A stretch of 64,000 bases of DNA from Epiperipatus broadwayi. Its lineage: Eukaryota; Onychophora; Udeonychophora; Euonychophora; Peripatidae. Every line of letters begins with the position of its first letter. Position 1 is the first letter of the stretch. The translations under genes were made by a program, and so were the position numbers. Positions 24,241 through 35,524 of this stretch are shown piece by piece. The notes beneath the pieces are model-generated. The model was not told the origin of the DNA. It made no database searches and worked only from the letters and a program-made list of their open reading frames with translations. The DNA is taken from NCBI GenBank assembly GCA_028023455.1, contig JAQFVV010012670.1:1159001-1223000 (forward strand), in the 5' to 3' direction.

Positions 24241-24345
24241 TAACCTGTGCTGCCATATCCAATACCCCCAGGCTACTTTCAAGCTTATGGTTTTCATCAG
24301 TAAGGTGCTTTAGATTTTGGAACTGCACCCAAATCTTTAGAATCT
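24241..24345 (-). repeat. Diverged HR-A fragment with hammerhead core
   Basis: The minus strand reads CACCTTA, intact CTGATGA, AAAC-CATAA-GCTT, GAAAG, TAGCC, TGGGGGTATTGG (about 24264-24307). It aligns with the HR-A ribozyme, but here the closing pair of stem II is A-T, suggesting the A/A in other copies is a subfamily change. Stem III self-complementarity is lost. Confidence 0.6.
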
Positions 24346-25374
24346 AATGCAACTTTTCTTTGACACTATAATTTACCCCTATGTTATACTATCAAAACGT
24401 AAGTTTTAAATCTTAACCAATTTGGTTGTATAGTCATAGAAATCTGAAAATAAGCCCAGTTTCTATATATTATAGTGTCTTTAGTCGTATAAAAATACAA
24501 GCACTTCTATAGGATTGTGATAGTCATGTGATATTTTATTAGGTTACGTCTTAAAGAAATGAGCAGGCCCATACGTCATCATTACAAGTATTATTTATTA
24601 TGTAATTATTCATGAACTAATTATCATAAATATGGCCGTTGGTTACTTTTTAAGTTTGAATAAAAACGATTTAAAATTAATATACTGTATATATATATAT
24701 ATTAGGCTACAATTTTTACATAGCACTGTACTGCAAATGTTTTAAGATTTAGACAATCTATTTTTGCTTTTTCCGAATAAACAGATCTTTAAAATGGTAA
24801 TGGGCAATTAGTTATAAAGGCAATTTTACTTCAGTCACTGAAATTACTCTAAATATTTTCTTTTTTGAAATTATTACTAGTGGCACAATATTTTTCTTTT
24901 TTTTTAGAAAAGTAAAAATGTTTCTCTTTTTACGACCCGCCCTTATTGGTTTTGTTACTGTTGGCTTTTTTCTGCTGGTCAATTGTCCTAACAAATTATA
25001 AAAGGTCTATAAAGGGTCAAATTTACTTTCTCAATATTATTGGTGTTGAAAACTGCCCAAGGTTTTTCTCAAATTAAATCCTTTGTACATTTTTTTTTGG
25101 TCTTTTTTTAAAAATTAATATATATCTGTATTATTTTAATGTGTGTTTTAAAAAAAGTCTCTGTCAGAGGACAGATTGAGTAATTAATTACTCAATAGAA
25201 TTCCACACATCATCTATGACCTGATAGTTTGTCTTTACTTATTACTATTTTAATATATTTTGTTCTAGATAATGTTTAGATTAATACCATTAACTTTGAT
25301 GAGCTTTTACATAGTCAAAATGAGCAATGTTATTAATAGATATATTAAACAACCTCCATATTTCCCAATTCTTT
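24346..25374. other. AT-rich spacer, nothing recognised
   Basis: A lysine-rich short frame near 24.8-25.0 kb (minus) shows no family signature. Confidence 0.4.
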
Positions 25375-25490
25375 TTAAATTCATATAAATAAAGATACAA
25401 TAAAAGACAAATGACCCCCAAAATGCATTTCGTGCTGAACCAGCACTTATCAGTTGGCCCAGGTCACTATCTACCATATATATCTCTATT
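25375..25490 (-). repeat. HR-D repeat with hammerhead
   Basis: Shares its sequence with 33570-33680 (for example atcagttgg and the flanking ttcatgct-like hairpin), so it is a dispersed family. The ribozyme is on the minus strand. Confidence 0.75.
25413..25465 (-). ncRNA. Hammerhead ribozyme motif (HR-D copy 1)
   Basis: Minus strand in order: GACC-TGGG-CCAA, core CTGATAA (G8 to A), stem II GTGCTG-GTT-CAGCAC (6 perfect bp), GAA, self-complementary ATGCAT, T17, TTGG-G-GGTC. Stem I forms two 4-bp helices around an internal loop, the usual place for the loop-loop contact. A single transition in the core separates it from the consensus. Confidence 0.75.
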
Positions 25491-25515
25491 ATATGAAGAG
25501 TATTTGTCTATAGTA

Positions 25516-25845
25516 AATTGTTACATTTTTATTTACCATTGTCAAACTCGCTCCATTCACAACTTTGAGACCATCCATCTCAGATAAATACAATAATGAT
25601 TATTACCAATCATTTTCTAAACTAGAGATTATCTCTAGCACAGATATAAACTTTAAACCTCAGTTAAAGATTAATATATCTGATGTTTTAATTTTAAACA
25701 TCATACACATGGAGTTTTTCACCATTCTATTTCCCATCTGTAATATCCTTATAGATATATAATTATTGTATTTATCTGAGGTGGATGGTCTCAAAGTTGT
25801 GAGTAGAGCAAGTTTGACAATGGTAATTAAAAATGTAACAATATT
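25516..25845. repeat. Fold-back element
   Basis: Arms of about 82 bp (25516-25597 and 25762-25845) are reverse complements; gagaccatccatctcagata pairs with tatctgaggtggatggtctc. The part 25530-25690 recurs in reverse orientation at 36637-36800. Confidence 0.85.
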
Positions 25846-25872
25846 ATTAATCACTGATGAAGCACTCTGCAT

Positions 25873-26247
25873 GGTTTGGTGTAATTGGTAGAGCATCCAA
25901 CTTTAAAAGTCCCACATTCGAATTTGGCACTCAAACTTCTCATGAACTCTGGTTTGGTGTAGTTGGTATAATGTCTGACTTTAAAAGTCCCAAGTTCGAA
26001 TTTGGCACTCAAACTTCTCATGAATTGGTAGAGCATCCGACTTTAAAAGTCCCAAGTTCAAATTTGGTGCTCGAACTTTTCATGAACTCCGGTTTGGTGT
26101 AGTTGGTAGAACATCCAACTTTAAAAGTCCCAAGTTCGAATTTGGTGCTCGAACTTCTCATGAATTCTGGTTTGGTGTAGTTGGTAGAACGTCCGACTTT
26201 AAAAGTCCCAAGTTCGAATTTGGCGCTTGAACTTCTCATGAACTCCC
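25873..26247 (+). repeat. Tandem array of tRNA-like 78-bp units
   Basis: Five head-to-tail units starting at 25873, 25951, about 26023, 26091 and 26169; the third lacks about 16 bp. Each has an A-box-like tggtgtagttggtagaacat, an anticodon-arm-like gactttaaaagtc, a B-box-like agttcgaattt and a spacer cttctcatgaactc. If folded as a tRNA, the 7-nt loop TTTAAAA would give anticodon TAA, but the stem is short and no acceptor stem closes, so these look like tRNA-derived repeats, not functional tRNA genes. Confidence 0.85.
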
Positions 26248-26899
26248 AAGCAATAATGCCATATTTCTTTTTTTTTTTTTTAAAAAAAGCATTTGATAGA
26301 ATAATTTTATTATTTATGGATATTTTATTTATTTTTAAAAAATAATTATATAAAAAAAAAATAGAATTCGGAGAGAATGAAATAATTCTGAAAAAATTTG
26401 AAAATCTTGGACTGGATTAACAGAATAAAATGGAACAATATTTTTTTACACGGAGAAAATTTGTTGCTAATATATTATCCACATTTGAAATTAAATAATA
26501 ATAATTTTTATTTATTTATTAACGACCTTATATAAAACAAAACAAAATAAAATAATTCCAAAAAGAAGAGATTTGTGCGAGAAAGTTATTAATAAGATAT
26601 CAAATTTCAAATTATATACAAAAAAGGAGATAAAAATATAAATATACATTAATCATGTACAAATCGTACAGTGAATAAATTTACAAAGGTTAAGAAAAAA
26701 ATTCTAAATATAGGAAATAGCTACCAAAATTAATTACACAAGGAAGTTCCAAATAGAGAATATATATATATATTAAACATATGCAATACATATAAATGTT
26801 AGAACAATAATAAATAAAAATAGTTACATGTAATATTATAAAGAAAATTTCAAATACAAAATGAATAGTCAGCAACAAAAGAATTAAACAATCTGACAT
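26248..26899. other. AT-rich spacer
   Basis: No feature identified; may include the 3' end of the Jockey/CR1-like relic that follows. Confidence 0.35.
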
Positions 26900-27980
26900 T
26901 ATTGTAAATCAATTAGCTACAACTATTTTATAAATTAAAATCCGGGAATGTCAACTGAAAGTTTTTAGCTAAATGAGTATTTATAATGAACACTTCACAA
27001 TATAAAAAAGAATGTCAGTGATATATATATATCAAAACTTAACAACAGACAATACATAAGAATTATCACAAATATCATACATAGAAGTCAAACTAAGTAC
27101 CAAAAATAATACACATTATAATTTTGCAAGATATATAATGAGAATTGTGACTAAAGAGTACAACCATACCAAGAGAGATATTATAAGTCAAATCATTTTG
27201 ATAACAAACAACATAAATAGTCATCAAAGCAAATCTAGGCAAGGACTTCACTAAATAATGAAACAAGTAATTAATCGTGCATAACTGAGAACATAAACAA
27301 TATGATTTGATCAAGATAACCTAGAATCGATAAACTCATCCAAATAAAATAAGTATCAACAAAAACAATATTATCACAAGCAAAATTACTATTGGAATGA
27401 ACCTTACATTGACTACAAATAAGGATATTGTGTGAATATGCAAAGTTTTATAAGAATACCACTCTCTTCAATAATGACTGATTATTATACAGTTTGGCAT
27501 AATCCAGTTACTAATTAATGCTACAACCTTATTAATCATCTGTTCATGAATATTATATGAAACAGCATCATAAATCAGAGCGATGTTATCAGTAAATCAT
27601 AACCCCATGAGATCAAAAATTAAAGCAATATTGTCTTTTATATATATCAAAAAGGACTTAGGGCCAAGTACAGACTCTTATCAAACTCCATGATTAACTA
27701 ATTTACACACTAATAACACTATGTAGTATAGTAGCATATTTTCTGTTTTTTAGATGACTTTTTAATTAGGAAGCAAAATGATCTACAGAGTCAAATGATT
27801 TAGATAAATCTAAATACAAAGTAACTACCATAATATTATTGACCAATGAAGACATTAAATTATATAGATGACTAAAAAAATTCAAAAGTATTCTTTTTAG
27901 CAAAAACCCCAAACTGATTCACAGAAACCACTGTATATATATATGTAATAATATTATAAATCGATGTCTGTATTTCTTTG

Positions 27981-28914
27981 AAGTAATATACATAATCTTA
28001 TAATTAAATATTAGTAAATACAGTAATTATTTTTTTTTTTGAAGTGAACAAAAAATATATAATCATCACTTAGGAGCACTTTAGACTATCCTCATAGTTT
28101 TGTCAAATAGTTCTATGAAAGGTCGACCTTCCCATAATTCTGTGATCTTAACATTAGCTGCCTGCCTATTGATTAAGTCTTGCCTGTATTTATATATTAG
28201 GATTGCTTTCTTTATTTTCCTTTTATTGTTATATTTTTACATTATTATAATTAAAATTAAAACCATATATACATGATTTATTATGGTCATGAAAAACAGA
28301 AGCTGATATGTTATTATTATCTTTGCAATTTTGTTTTGTATTTTGGACTCTTTTTAATAACAGCAAGTGTTCTTTCATTCTTTTCTCCAATGTACATCTT
28401 AATTCCCCTATATATCTGCTACCACACCTACATATCCATTTATAAATGATACAATTTTTATTTGTAAATGAGATTTATCTTTAGAGTTATTTATAAATTT
28501 ATTTAATGGAGGAGGTGTGCAAAATGCAATGTCACATATACCATTATAAATTTTTTTTATGAAATTTGCTTGTTGATTCGAAATATATGGTATTGGTATC
28601 CAAATTTTATTAACACAAGAATCAACGTTATTATTTATATTTTTATATTTATATTTTGTATTGAAATTTTTAATAGTATAATAAATACAATTGTAATTAT
28701 AATCAATATTTAATAATTCATTAGATTTTTGCATTTATCTGATGAATATTTACAAAGATTATCATTTCTGAACAAGAAGGACTCTTGATTTATATGGTAT
28801 ATAGCCTCTTTTTGCTATTGGTTTAATAGTCATATATTTTTTGTTTTTTTTTTCAACAAAATTTTTGATTACTGTATTTACTAATATTTAATTATAAGAT
28901 TATATATATATATT
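27981..28914 (-). mobile_element. PLE-3: Penelope-like insertion with inverted ends
   Basis: Bounded by 47-bp inverted repeats (27981-28027 and 28868-28914; ttactaatatttaattataa on the right). It sits between the GDP...NYRPIS block and motif A of the surrounding RT relic, so it is a later insertion. An A-rich run lies at its 3' end on the minus strand (28028-28040). It is the third PLE copy here with inverted termini. Confidence 0.75.
28075..28800 (-). pseudogene. PLE-3 linker and GIY-YIG endonuclease
   Basis: The minus strand reads SFLFRNDNLCKYSSDKCKNL (linker start), then IPIPYISNQQANFIKK and FCTPPPLNKFINNSKDKS. After a frameshift come CIIYKWICRCGSRYIGELR, TLEKRMKEHLLLLKR and ISASVFHDH, and after another RKIKKAILIYKYRQDLINRQ ending ELWEGRPFIELFDKT. 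These are the CxCGxxYIG start, the Arg helix and the catalytic-Glu helix of the PLE endonuclease. RT is absent, so it is 5'-truncated. Confidence 0.85.
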
Positions 28915-30001
28915 CAAAAATTACATCATTTTACTCTTGATTATGATTTCAATTAACTTACTAATAACAGAAATGATTGAAATAGGCCTATAATTACTAA
29001 TAAATAATGGATCACCCTTTTTAAAAATAGGTGTAATAACATCAACTTCTAAACACTTAGAAAACACACGAGCAGACAATGAGTGATAAAATAAATAAAT
29101 CCAATAAACATTACTGAGTATCAGAAATATCCAAACAAAAATTAGAAATATCCAAACAAACAAAAAAATTAGAAATGGACTTGGAAGCCAAATCACTAAT
29201 AAAAAGCTCCTTTTATAGTATATACATGAAGAAATTATTTAAAAAATCAGCAACATATTTTTCACTGCCAATATACTTCTAATATATTATCATTATTTTT
29301 AATAAAATTAATGTTATTAAGGAATTTTTAAATCAAAGAATTAATTGTTTTCCATTTCAGAGAAATGTTTTATTACAAAGAAATTCCGTATAATAAGGTA
29401 ATTATTAGATTTAATTTTCTTATTAAGCTGCTTCAAAGCAATACAATTATCACCAGGACATGTTAAATGCTTTCTCAAATTAATTTTTCCAATTAATGGA
29501 TCTATTCCTGGAGAATGCTTTCCAATTGTATTATTCAATTTAATACGATTGCCATTATCACTTAAAGAAGTGCAAATGTTCTGAAATTGTAAAAATATCA
29601 TGTTTACATTATTCAAGCCAAAAATATAATCTCAGCTCTTATTGGATAATAAAATTATTTAGCATGCAATATTTTATTAACATATATGTAGATAATTGGG
29701 CTATTATAAGACACAAATAGTTTTAAAAGAATTGCAAAATGATCCATAATGGAAGCCAGATTCAAAATTAAAATACTGATGAAGTCTAACAAATATATGA
29801 TCAAAGATTTTTAAGATGATATTATATGTGTAAAAATAGTATTAGTAGTAGTTATAGCAGTTGTTATAATAATAACACATATATGTAAACCTACAACTAT
29901 GGATTGCCTATGAAAACACAACAATCCAAGCTATGTAATATTTTGTCACCCTTTAAGACAAATAAAGCTTATCATTAAAACATAATAATAATAACTAATA
30001 A

Positions 30002-30595
30002 CTACAACAACAATAATAATAATAATAATAATAAGAATAAGAATAAGAATAATAATAAGAAGAAGAATAATAAGAAGAAGAGGAATAAGAAGAATAATAG
30101 TAATAAGAAGAAGAATAAGAAGAAGAAGAAGAAGAAGAGAAGAAGAAGAGGAAGAAGAGAGAAGAAGAAGAAGAAGAAGAAGAAGAAGAAGAAGAAGAAG
30201 AAGAAGAAGAAGAAGAAGAAGAAGAAGAAGAAGAAGAAGAAGAAGAAGAAGAAGAAGAAGAAGAAGAAGAAGAAGAAGAAGAAGAAGAAGAAGAAGAAGA
30301 AGAAGAAGAAGAAGAAGAAGAAGAAGAAGAAGAAGAAGAAGAAGAAGAAGAAGAAGAAGAAGAAGAAGAAGAAGAAGAAGAAGAAGAAGAAGAAGAAGAA
30401 GAAGAAGAAGAAGAAGAAGAAGAAGAAGAAGAAGAAGAAGAAGAAGAAGAAGAAGAAGAAGAAGAAGAAGAAGAAGAAGAAGAAGAAGAAGAAGAAGAAG
30501 AAGAAGAAGAAGAAGAAGAAGAAGAAGAAGAAGAAGAAGAAGAAGAAGAAGAAGAAGAAGAAGAAGAAGAAGAAGAAGAAGAAGAAGAAGAAGAA
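30002..30595. repeat. Long GAA/TTC triplet repeat
   Basis: 30161-30595 is an uninterrupted run of about 145 GAA triplets; 30002-30160 is a mixed AATA/GAA lead-in. The three long predicted frames here are homopolymers (poly-Leu, poly-Ser, poly-Phe) and not genes. Pure purine/pyrimidine mirror repeats of this length can form triplexes. Confidence 0.99.
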
Positions 30596-32373
30596 ATAAA
30601 ACAAAAAGAGACAATATAGAGAATGATCAAAAAAATTGGTTTAACCAAAAAAATGATTTATATTTGTATAATAAATAGCTTAATCACTTATAAATTTAAA
30701 TTCTAAATCAAACATTAACTTATCATCTATTGAGCCTGTTATTAGATGATTATATATAGTAGTTAAGTTAAACGTAAATTTGCATAAGATCTCAAAAGAA
30801 AGGCATAAATTCCACAACAATGTTTAAAAGAGTTTAATAAAAAGTGTACTACTGCTTTGATTTATAGTTTCAATTCGTTAATGTAATGATTTAAAATAAT
30901 GTTTCCAATAAAGGTATAATGATTTCTGGAATTGTAGGTCATAAAAAATTTGAGTTTAGAAACCTATCAAATATACTAATTTTATAGTAATTGACATTGC
31001 TGAATTTATTTATATTATGTTTAGAATTTATTACATTCCAGTTTGTATATGTTAATATCAGATTTTGTTTGTTTGATTTTTTAAAAAGTTAAACTTAAAT
31101 TACATTCTATTTCATCTAAAAATGCTTGCCAAGAAGACTAAACAATGAGAGGTAGAATAAAACTGTCAAAATATTTATAATCACTTTCTGATCATAATTA
31201 GATTAAAAGTAACATATAGATTTGAACAAATAATATTATAATGCTAAGTAAATCACTATATGCCATTTTTCTAATATGATACTGATGATGTTTAGGATAG
31301 ACAAGGAAAATAAATACCTTGATAACTTTAGGGTATTATATAATAATTTTAATAACTACATATATTCAATTTCACCACCATTTTTTTTCATTGAATAATG
31401 TTTTTTACAATTGAAGATCTTTATCAGAAAAAGTAAGATCCGTAATATCAATAGAGTAATGTCATCCAATTTTTACCTGCCCTAAATACTCATATGATAA
31501 AATATGTCCAATAAATATACTATGCAATCAATGAGAAATAAGCACAACCATATCTTATGTATCAAGTTTTATATATGAATTCATCTTTAGTTGCAACTGC
31601 TATACTGTTTCTGTCATGTATTCATTAGCAGACAATGAATTAATCTGATACTGTATAGCATAACAATAGAAAAAGACATAGAAGAGCATTTCCAAATAAG
31701 CTGAATGATCATAGACTTCAGGAAGACTGTAGGTTTTGGAAAGATTTATAGAATAGACGATAGGTAAGTTTCGAAAATATTGTTTGTGGAAGAATTAGAT
31801 ACATGGACATCTAATATAAAAACTTTATCATAAATATCAAAGTCATGCTAAAAATTTTCTTTTACTTCTTAATGCAGGTGGACAGTATCCTTACTGAAAT
31901 ATTATCCTGATGTAGTACAACTACCAGAAACTGTTATCATCATTAGTTGCTACTAGTACAATTTGGTGGTTTCATAATTTTACTACAAGAATCTAATAGT
32001 TCATTTACTGTTGGATAAAGATATGCTACTTGAAGAGATTAAAACAACTCTTTGCTATATTACAATTGAAAAAGATTAGAAAAACTTTAAAATATAATGG
32101 TGCTGCATTGATTTCAAAAATTATATATGAAGATATGGAATAATTATTATGAAATATCATTACTATCCACTACAGCAAAACTGCTTTCGAGGTTGCTCAT
32201 AGTTATAGATAAGTAGTTACTAGCGAACTCAATGCCGTTTTGCAAAACCAAATTACATGATTAATAAGATTTGTGGATTTGTTTAAAAATAGGTAGTTAT
32301 CGAAAGGTATAAGAGAAACACTACTGATATGGGTAGAGAATCTGAGGTATTTGAAGTAAAAACAAGTTTAAAC
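30596..32373. other. AT-rich spacer, nothing recognised
   Basis: Sequence near 31.7-32.3 kb is less AT-biased than its surroundings but shows no frame or motif I can name. Confidence 0.35.
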
Positions 32374-32386
32374 AAAAATGTGTATT

Positions 32387-32931
32387 AGTCAAAATAAGAG
32401 TCATAGATCAATTCATAGATCACCTGACCCTATCTCTTAAGCTTGTAAGTTATAAACCGTGAGGATTGCCAATTCCTCTACAAGCTTTATGATAAATGCT
32501 TAGCCAGAGCCAGCACTTAAAATATCTCTGTCAGGAACCCCTCCCCAAACCCCTGACCATGGTTTCGTGCTTTGGCACTCCTCAGAGAGGTGTCAGGGTA
32601 GGTTCAGACACTAGATCTAAAAATACCAACCCAAAGCTAAGCACTTAGCTAAAAGTTATCTATTGAGTGGAAAATCTGAAATTTTCAGACATCTACATGT
32701 CTTCAAACCCAGCTATCCAACTCAAATAGCTATATGGGGCTGATAGATCTTCAGCCATACCATATATTAGTAGTCATAGCAATATAAAATTGCATAAGAC
32801 TTTTGGCAGAGACTATAAATAGTCAAAATAGGAGTCATAGATCAATTCATAGATCACATGACCCTATCTCTTAAGCTTGTAAGTTATAAACAGTGAGGAG
32901 CTTGTAGAGGAATTGGCAATCCTCACTGTTT
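32387..32931 (-). mobile_element. HR-B, full copy with 13-bp target duplication
   Basis: A 545-bp insert flanked by perfect copies of aaaaatgtgtatt (32374-32386 and 32932-32944). Its 79-bp terminal block (32388-32466) is repeated directly at 32820-32898, giving a tandem unit of 432 bp. A short inverted copy follows at 32899-32931. One hammerhead lies at 32549-32591 on the minus strand. A direct repeat plus one ribozyme per unit is what a partial dimer of a self-cleaving RNA would leave. There is no ORF. Confidence 0.85.
32549..32591 (-). ncRNA. Hammerhead ribozyme motif (HR-B, best copy)
   Basis: Minus strand: ACCTCT, CTGAGGA (all invariant core bases present), GTGC-CAAA-GCAC (perfect stem II with G-C closing pair), GAA, self-complementary ACCATGGT, C17, AGGGGT. 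Stem I has 6 bp with one wobble. Predicted cleavage lies between 32555 and 32554. The self-complementary stem III suggests cleavage as a dimer, as known for short-stem-III hammerheads. Confidence 0.85.
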
Positions 32932-32944
32932 AAAAATGTGTATT

Positions 32945-33569
32945 CGTTTCAATTTAGTTTAAATTTTTATGACTTTGGACCAATTGGTAACTGATTCTAA
33001 GAATCAGGCATTTAAGATGTGAAATAAGTGTGGAAGTGTTTTAAGTTGAATTAATAAAAAGAAAAAAAAGCAATAGCAACCAGTTCATGATCTCTAATTT
33101 TATAGTATTCTAACAAATGTGTTATTATTTTTATTTTAAAGAGTCTCATGCTCTCCACTGAGTTAACCGGGAGCTTATTATTATTTTTATTTTAAGAAGA
33201 ATAATTTAGCAAATATTTTTAACATTTTAAATGTAACTTACAAAAAAAATTTGTTTAGCCATTAATGATCAAAATCCGTGATGCTTTATCAGCCAGTGAT
33301 AAAAAGAAGAAGGAAAAAAAGAATACTAGAGGATGTACGTCAGCCAAATATTTTGCAGCTTCTTCTACAAAAAAGTGGGCTTAAATGTTGGAGTGATTGG
33401 TGCAATTAATAAATTATATATTACAAAATATTTTCTTATAGCAATATAACTATTTTACTTAAATTAGTTGTAATAACTGAAACACGGTTATATGTAATAT
33501 ACAGGGTATATAAGCACAGACTTTCATACAACCCACCATTCTCCACACTATCTCATAACACTGATACAC
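32945..33569. other. AT-rich spacer, nothing recognised
   Basis: No gene or repeat identified. Confidence 0.4.
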
Positions 33570-33680
33570 TTGAACACATATATGTTGAAAAGATAAATAA
33601 TCACACGTATTTCATGCTAAAACAGCAATCATCAGTTGGTCCAGATTACCATCTCCACACATATATGCTATAAGTGCTCA
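33570..33680 (-). repeat. HR-D repeat, second copy with hammerhead core
   Basis: The minus strand reads GGACCAA, intact CTGATGA (33635-33629), TTGCT-GTTTT-AGCAT, GAAAT (33613-33609). Stem II keeps 4 bp (TGCT/AGCA) with a T/T at the closing position. Stem III and the 3' side of stem I have drifted. Confidence 0.6.
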
Positions 33681-34420
33681 GATATATATTAAGATAGCCA
33701 ATCCTCATACTTTAATGGACAGGCTTCAATCTACTCCACACTCCAACTCTTCAACTGTCCATCCAATTGAAAACCTGATGATGGAATGCTCAAAGGCCAC
33801 CCTAAGGCTGAGATTCTTGTCACACCCATGCTGACCTAAGGTCAATCTGACCTCTCATATATTAGTTGTATATATTTATTGTATAGAATTAAAACATGGG
33901 CCTCTACTCTTATCAATATAAAATAAAGGCACAATATTTTTATTCAATTGCTTTAGAATATTCAGAAAATGTGGTTAAATCAGTAGATTTTTAAGTTTGT
34001 TGAAAGTGATGATATTGAATCTGTAATTAAAATAAAAGAATTCCATGGAATGGGCATATTTTCCATGAGAACAGTAACAAATTTCCTAGAAAAATTATTT
34101 TGATAAACTTGGGAGTAGTTTTTATGACAAAGATAAATCTCATTTATGTTATAATGATTATCTCAGTGACACTCTAAAGAGATTCAATATTGTTTTTACT
34201 GACAGAATGTGAAAGAAGATAAAATACAGTGATAAACATTTAGAAAAAATGATATCAAAATATGTCTGTGATGCGAAGGATTACTTTACGAAACCTTTAT
34301 AAAATTCACGTTTAAGCTTTTGTTCTTATTTGCTCTCTTTCTTTTATTTTGAAATTAGTATAGTTATATTTTTCACAAATGACTGCTAATGACACACACA
34401 CATATATATATATAACCACT
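33681..34420. other. Spacer with moderately complex sequence
   Basis: 33.70-33.86 kb is richer in C than average and could be more repeat sequence, but no second copy is seen in this window. The remainder is AT-rich. Confidence 0.35.
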
Positions 34421-34932
34421 AAACATCACATGATCACTATCTCATACTAGCACATAATTGTTATTAAACAATTCAAAACAAAGCAAAACTCTCCATATAG
34501 TAGTGCCATCTTGTGCTAACAAGAGCAATCCTGCCTAATAGGAAAGTGGTGGCTATGGTTGTTAAAGGGCCAAAGATACCAAAATGTATGGGTGCTGAAT
34601 TGAGTTCAGACCCATATGACTATATAAGCTATTGAGCTTGGATTGAAAATACTAATTGTGTTTTCAATTTCATTCTCATAGTTTTGTAGTTAAATAGGGT
34701 TAAAAGGTGGGTGCTGGAGGGTTGCATTAGATCCTAAGATCTAGTTGCAGCGCTCTCAAATCCAAGGCTCCTCACTGATGAAGGCCACAAGCCAGAAACT
34801 AATCTGGGGATATTGGATGAGTAGGCACTAGATAGGGATTTTATGCACAAGCCTTCTGGCATCCATTGATTGCTCTTGTTAGCACAATGTGGCACTACTA
34901 TATGGAGAGTTTTGCTTTGTTTTGAATTGTTT
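34421..34932 (+). repeat. HR-A, long copy with inverted arms
   Basis: Starts with the inverted family end aaacatcacatgatcac. Its arms near 34469-34532 and 34872-34932 pair well (gcaaaactctccatatagta with its complement). The centre carries sequence absent from the nested copy plus one hammerhead. Confidence 0.85.
34769..34810 (+). ncRNA. Hammerhead ribozyme motif (HR-A copy)
   Basis: tcctca, intact ctgatga, aggc-cacaa-gcca, gaaactaatc, tgggga. Stem I is 6 bp with one wobble; predicted cleavage follows c34804. Here stem III reads ACTAAT, one change from self-complementary ACTAGT. Confidence 0.65.
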
Positions 34933-35421
34933 AATATATATAGTTAGAAATCTGTTAATACAGCTTACACCTCTTATACCCTTCTTTATAAATCTCCTGT
35001 GTTTTTACAGCACTGATACTCTACTGAACTTTAAATGAATATTGATTTTAATACCAATTGTTTTGAATGAAACCATTTAAAATATACGTTTAATTTTAAA
35101 TCAATAGAAAAGCAATAAACACGCTGATAAATGCTCCTTCTTCAGCTTTATAAAATAATATCAGTATTGTAATTATTAATTTTAATAACTTCTTAATTAT
35201 TTTTAGATTATAGTAATCAAAAAGATAAACATTTAGTGATGTTTTTTTTCCCTACTTTGTTTTTAACACGGAAATCAGTTTATTTAATGATAAATTTCAA
35301 ATTAAATCAGTTTATTTAGCAATTCAGATTTACCTTTAATGTCAATAATTATTACTTTAAGAAAGATGTAATAGAAATATTATTTACAGCACTTTCTTAC
35401 GATAATTAAAAAAGAAATCCG
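34933..35421. other. AT-rich spacer, nothing recognised
   Basis: No feature identified. Confidence 0.4.
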
Positions 35422-35524
35422 TCAAGCATTGGTGGTCGAGAGGTCAGCGACAGCAGCTTTACAAGAAGTTGTCCCGGGTTAGCGGGTTCGCTTCCTGGCT
35501 GATGCTTTGACACATGAGAAAAAG
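35422..35524 (+). mobile_element. tRNA-derived SINE, subtype B
   Basis: tcaagcattggtggtcgaga head, gcgggttcgcttcctgg B-box region, tgacacatgag tail. Flanked by a near-perfect duplication (aaagaaatcc upstream, aaagagatcc downstream). Confidence 0.85.

Larger units (their letters stand above)
26900..29620 (-). pseudogene. Jockey/CR1-like non-LTR retrotransposon relic, split by PLE-3
   Basis: On the minus strand: a linker frame (29616-29341); RT entry block VITPIFKKGDPLFISNYRPI with SIISVISKLIE (about 29060-28925); then, beyond the PLE-3 insertion, SHLYNLMSSLVNN and motif A LYLDLSKSFDSVDH (about 27840); GPKSFLIYIKDNIALIF (motif B/C area, about 27650); and near 27310-27100 the C-terminal block LPRFALMTIY...LTYNISLG. 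The order and spacing match Jockey/CR1/L2-type elements once the insertion is removed. Numerous stops and frameshifts show decay. No endonuclease is recognisable. Confidence 0.8.

Noticed and set aside
29946-30648. Three overlapping frames of about 200 codons (poly-Leu, poly-Ser, poly-Phe)
   Set aside because: They are translations of the GAA/TTC microsatellite and not genes.
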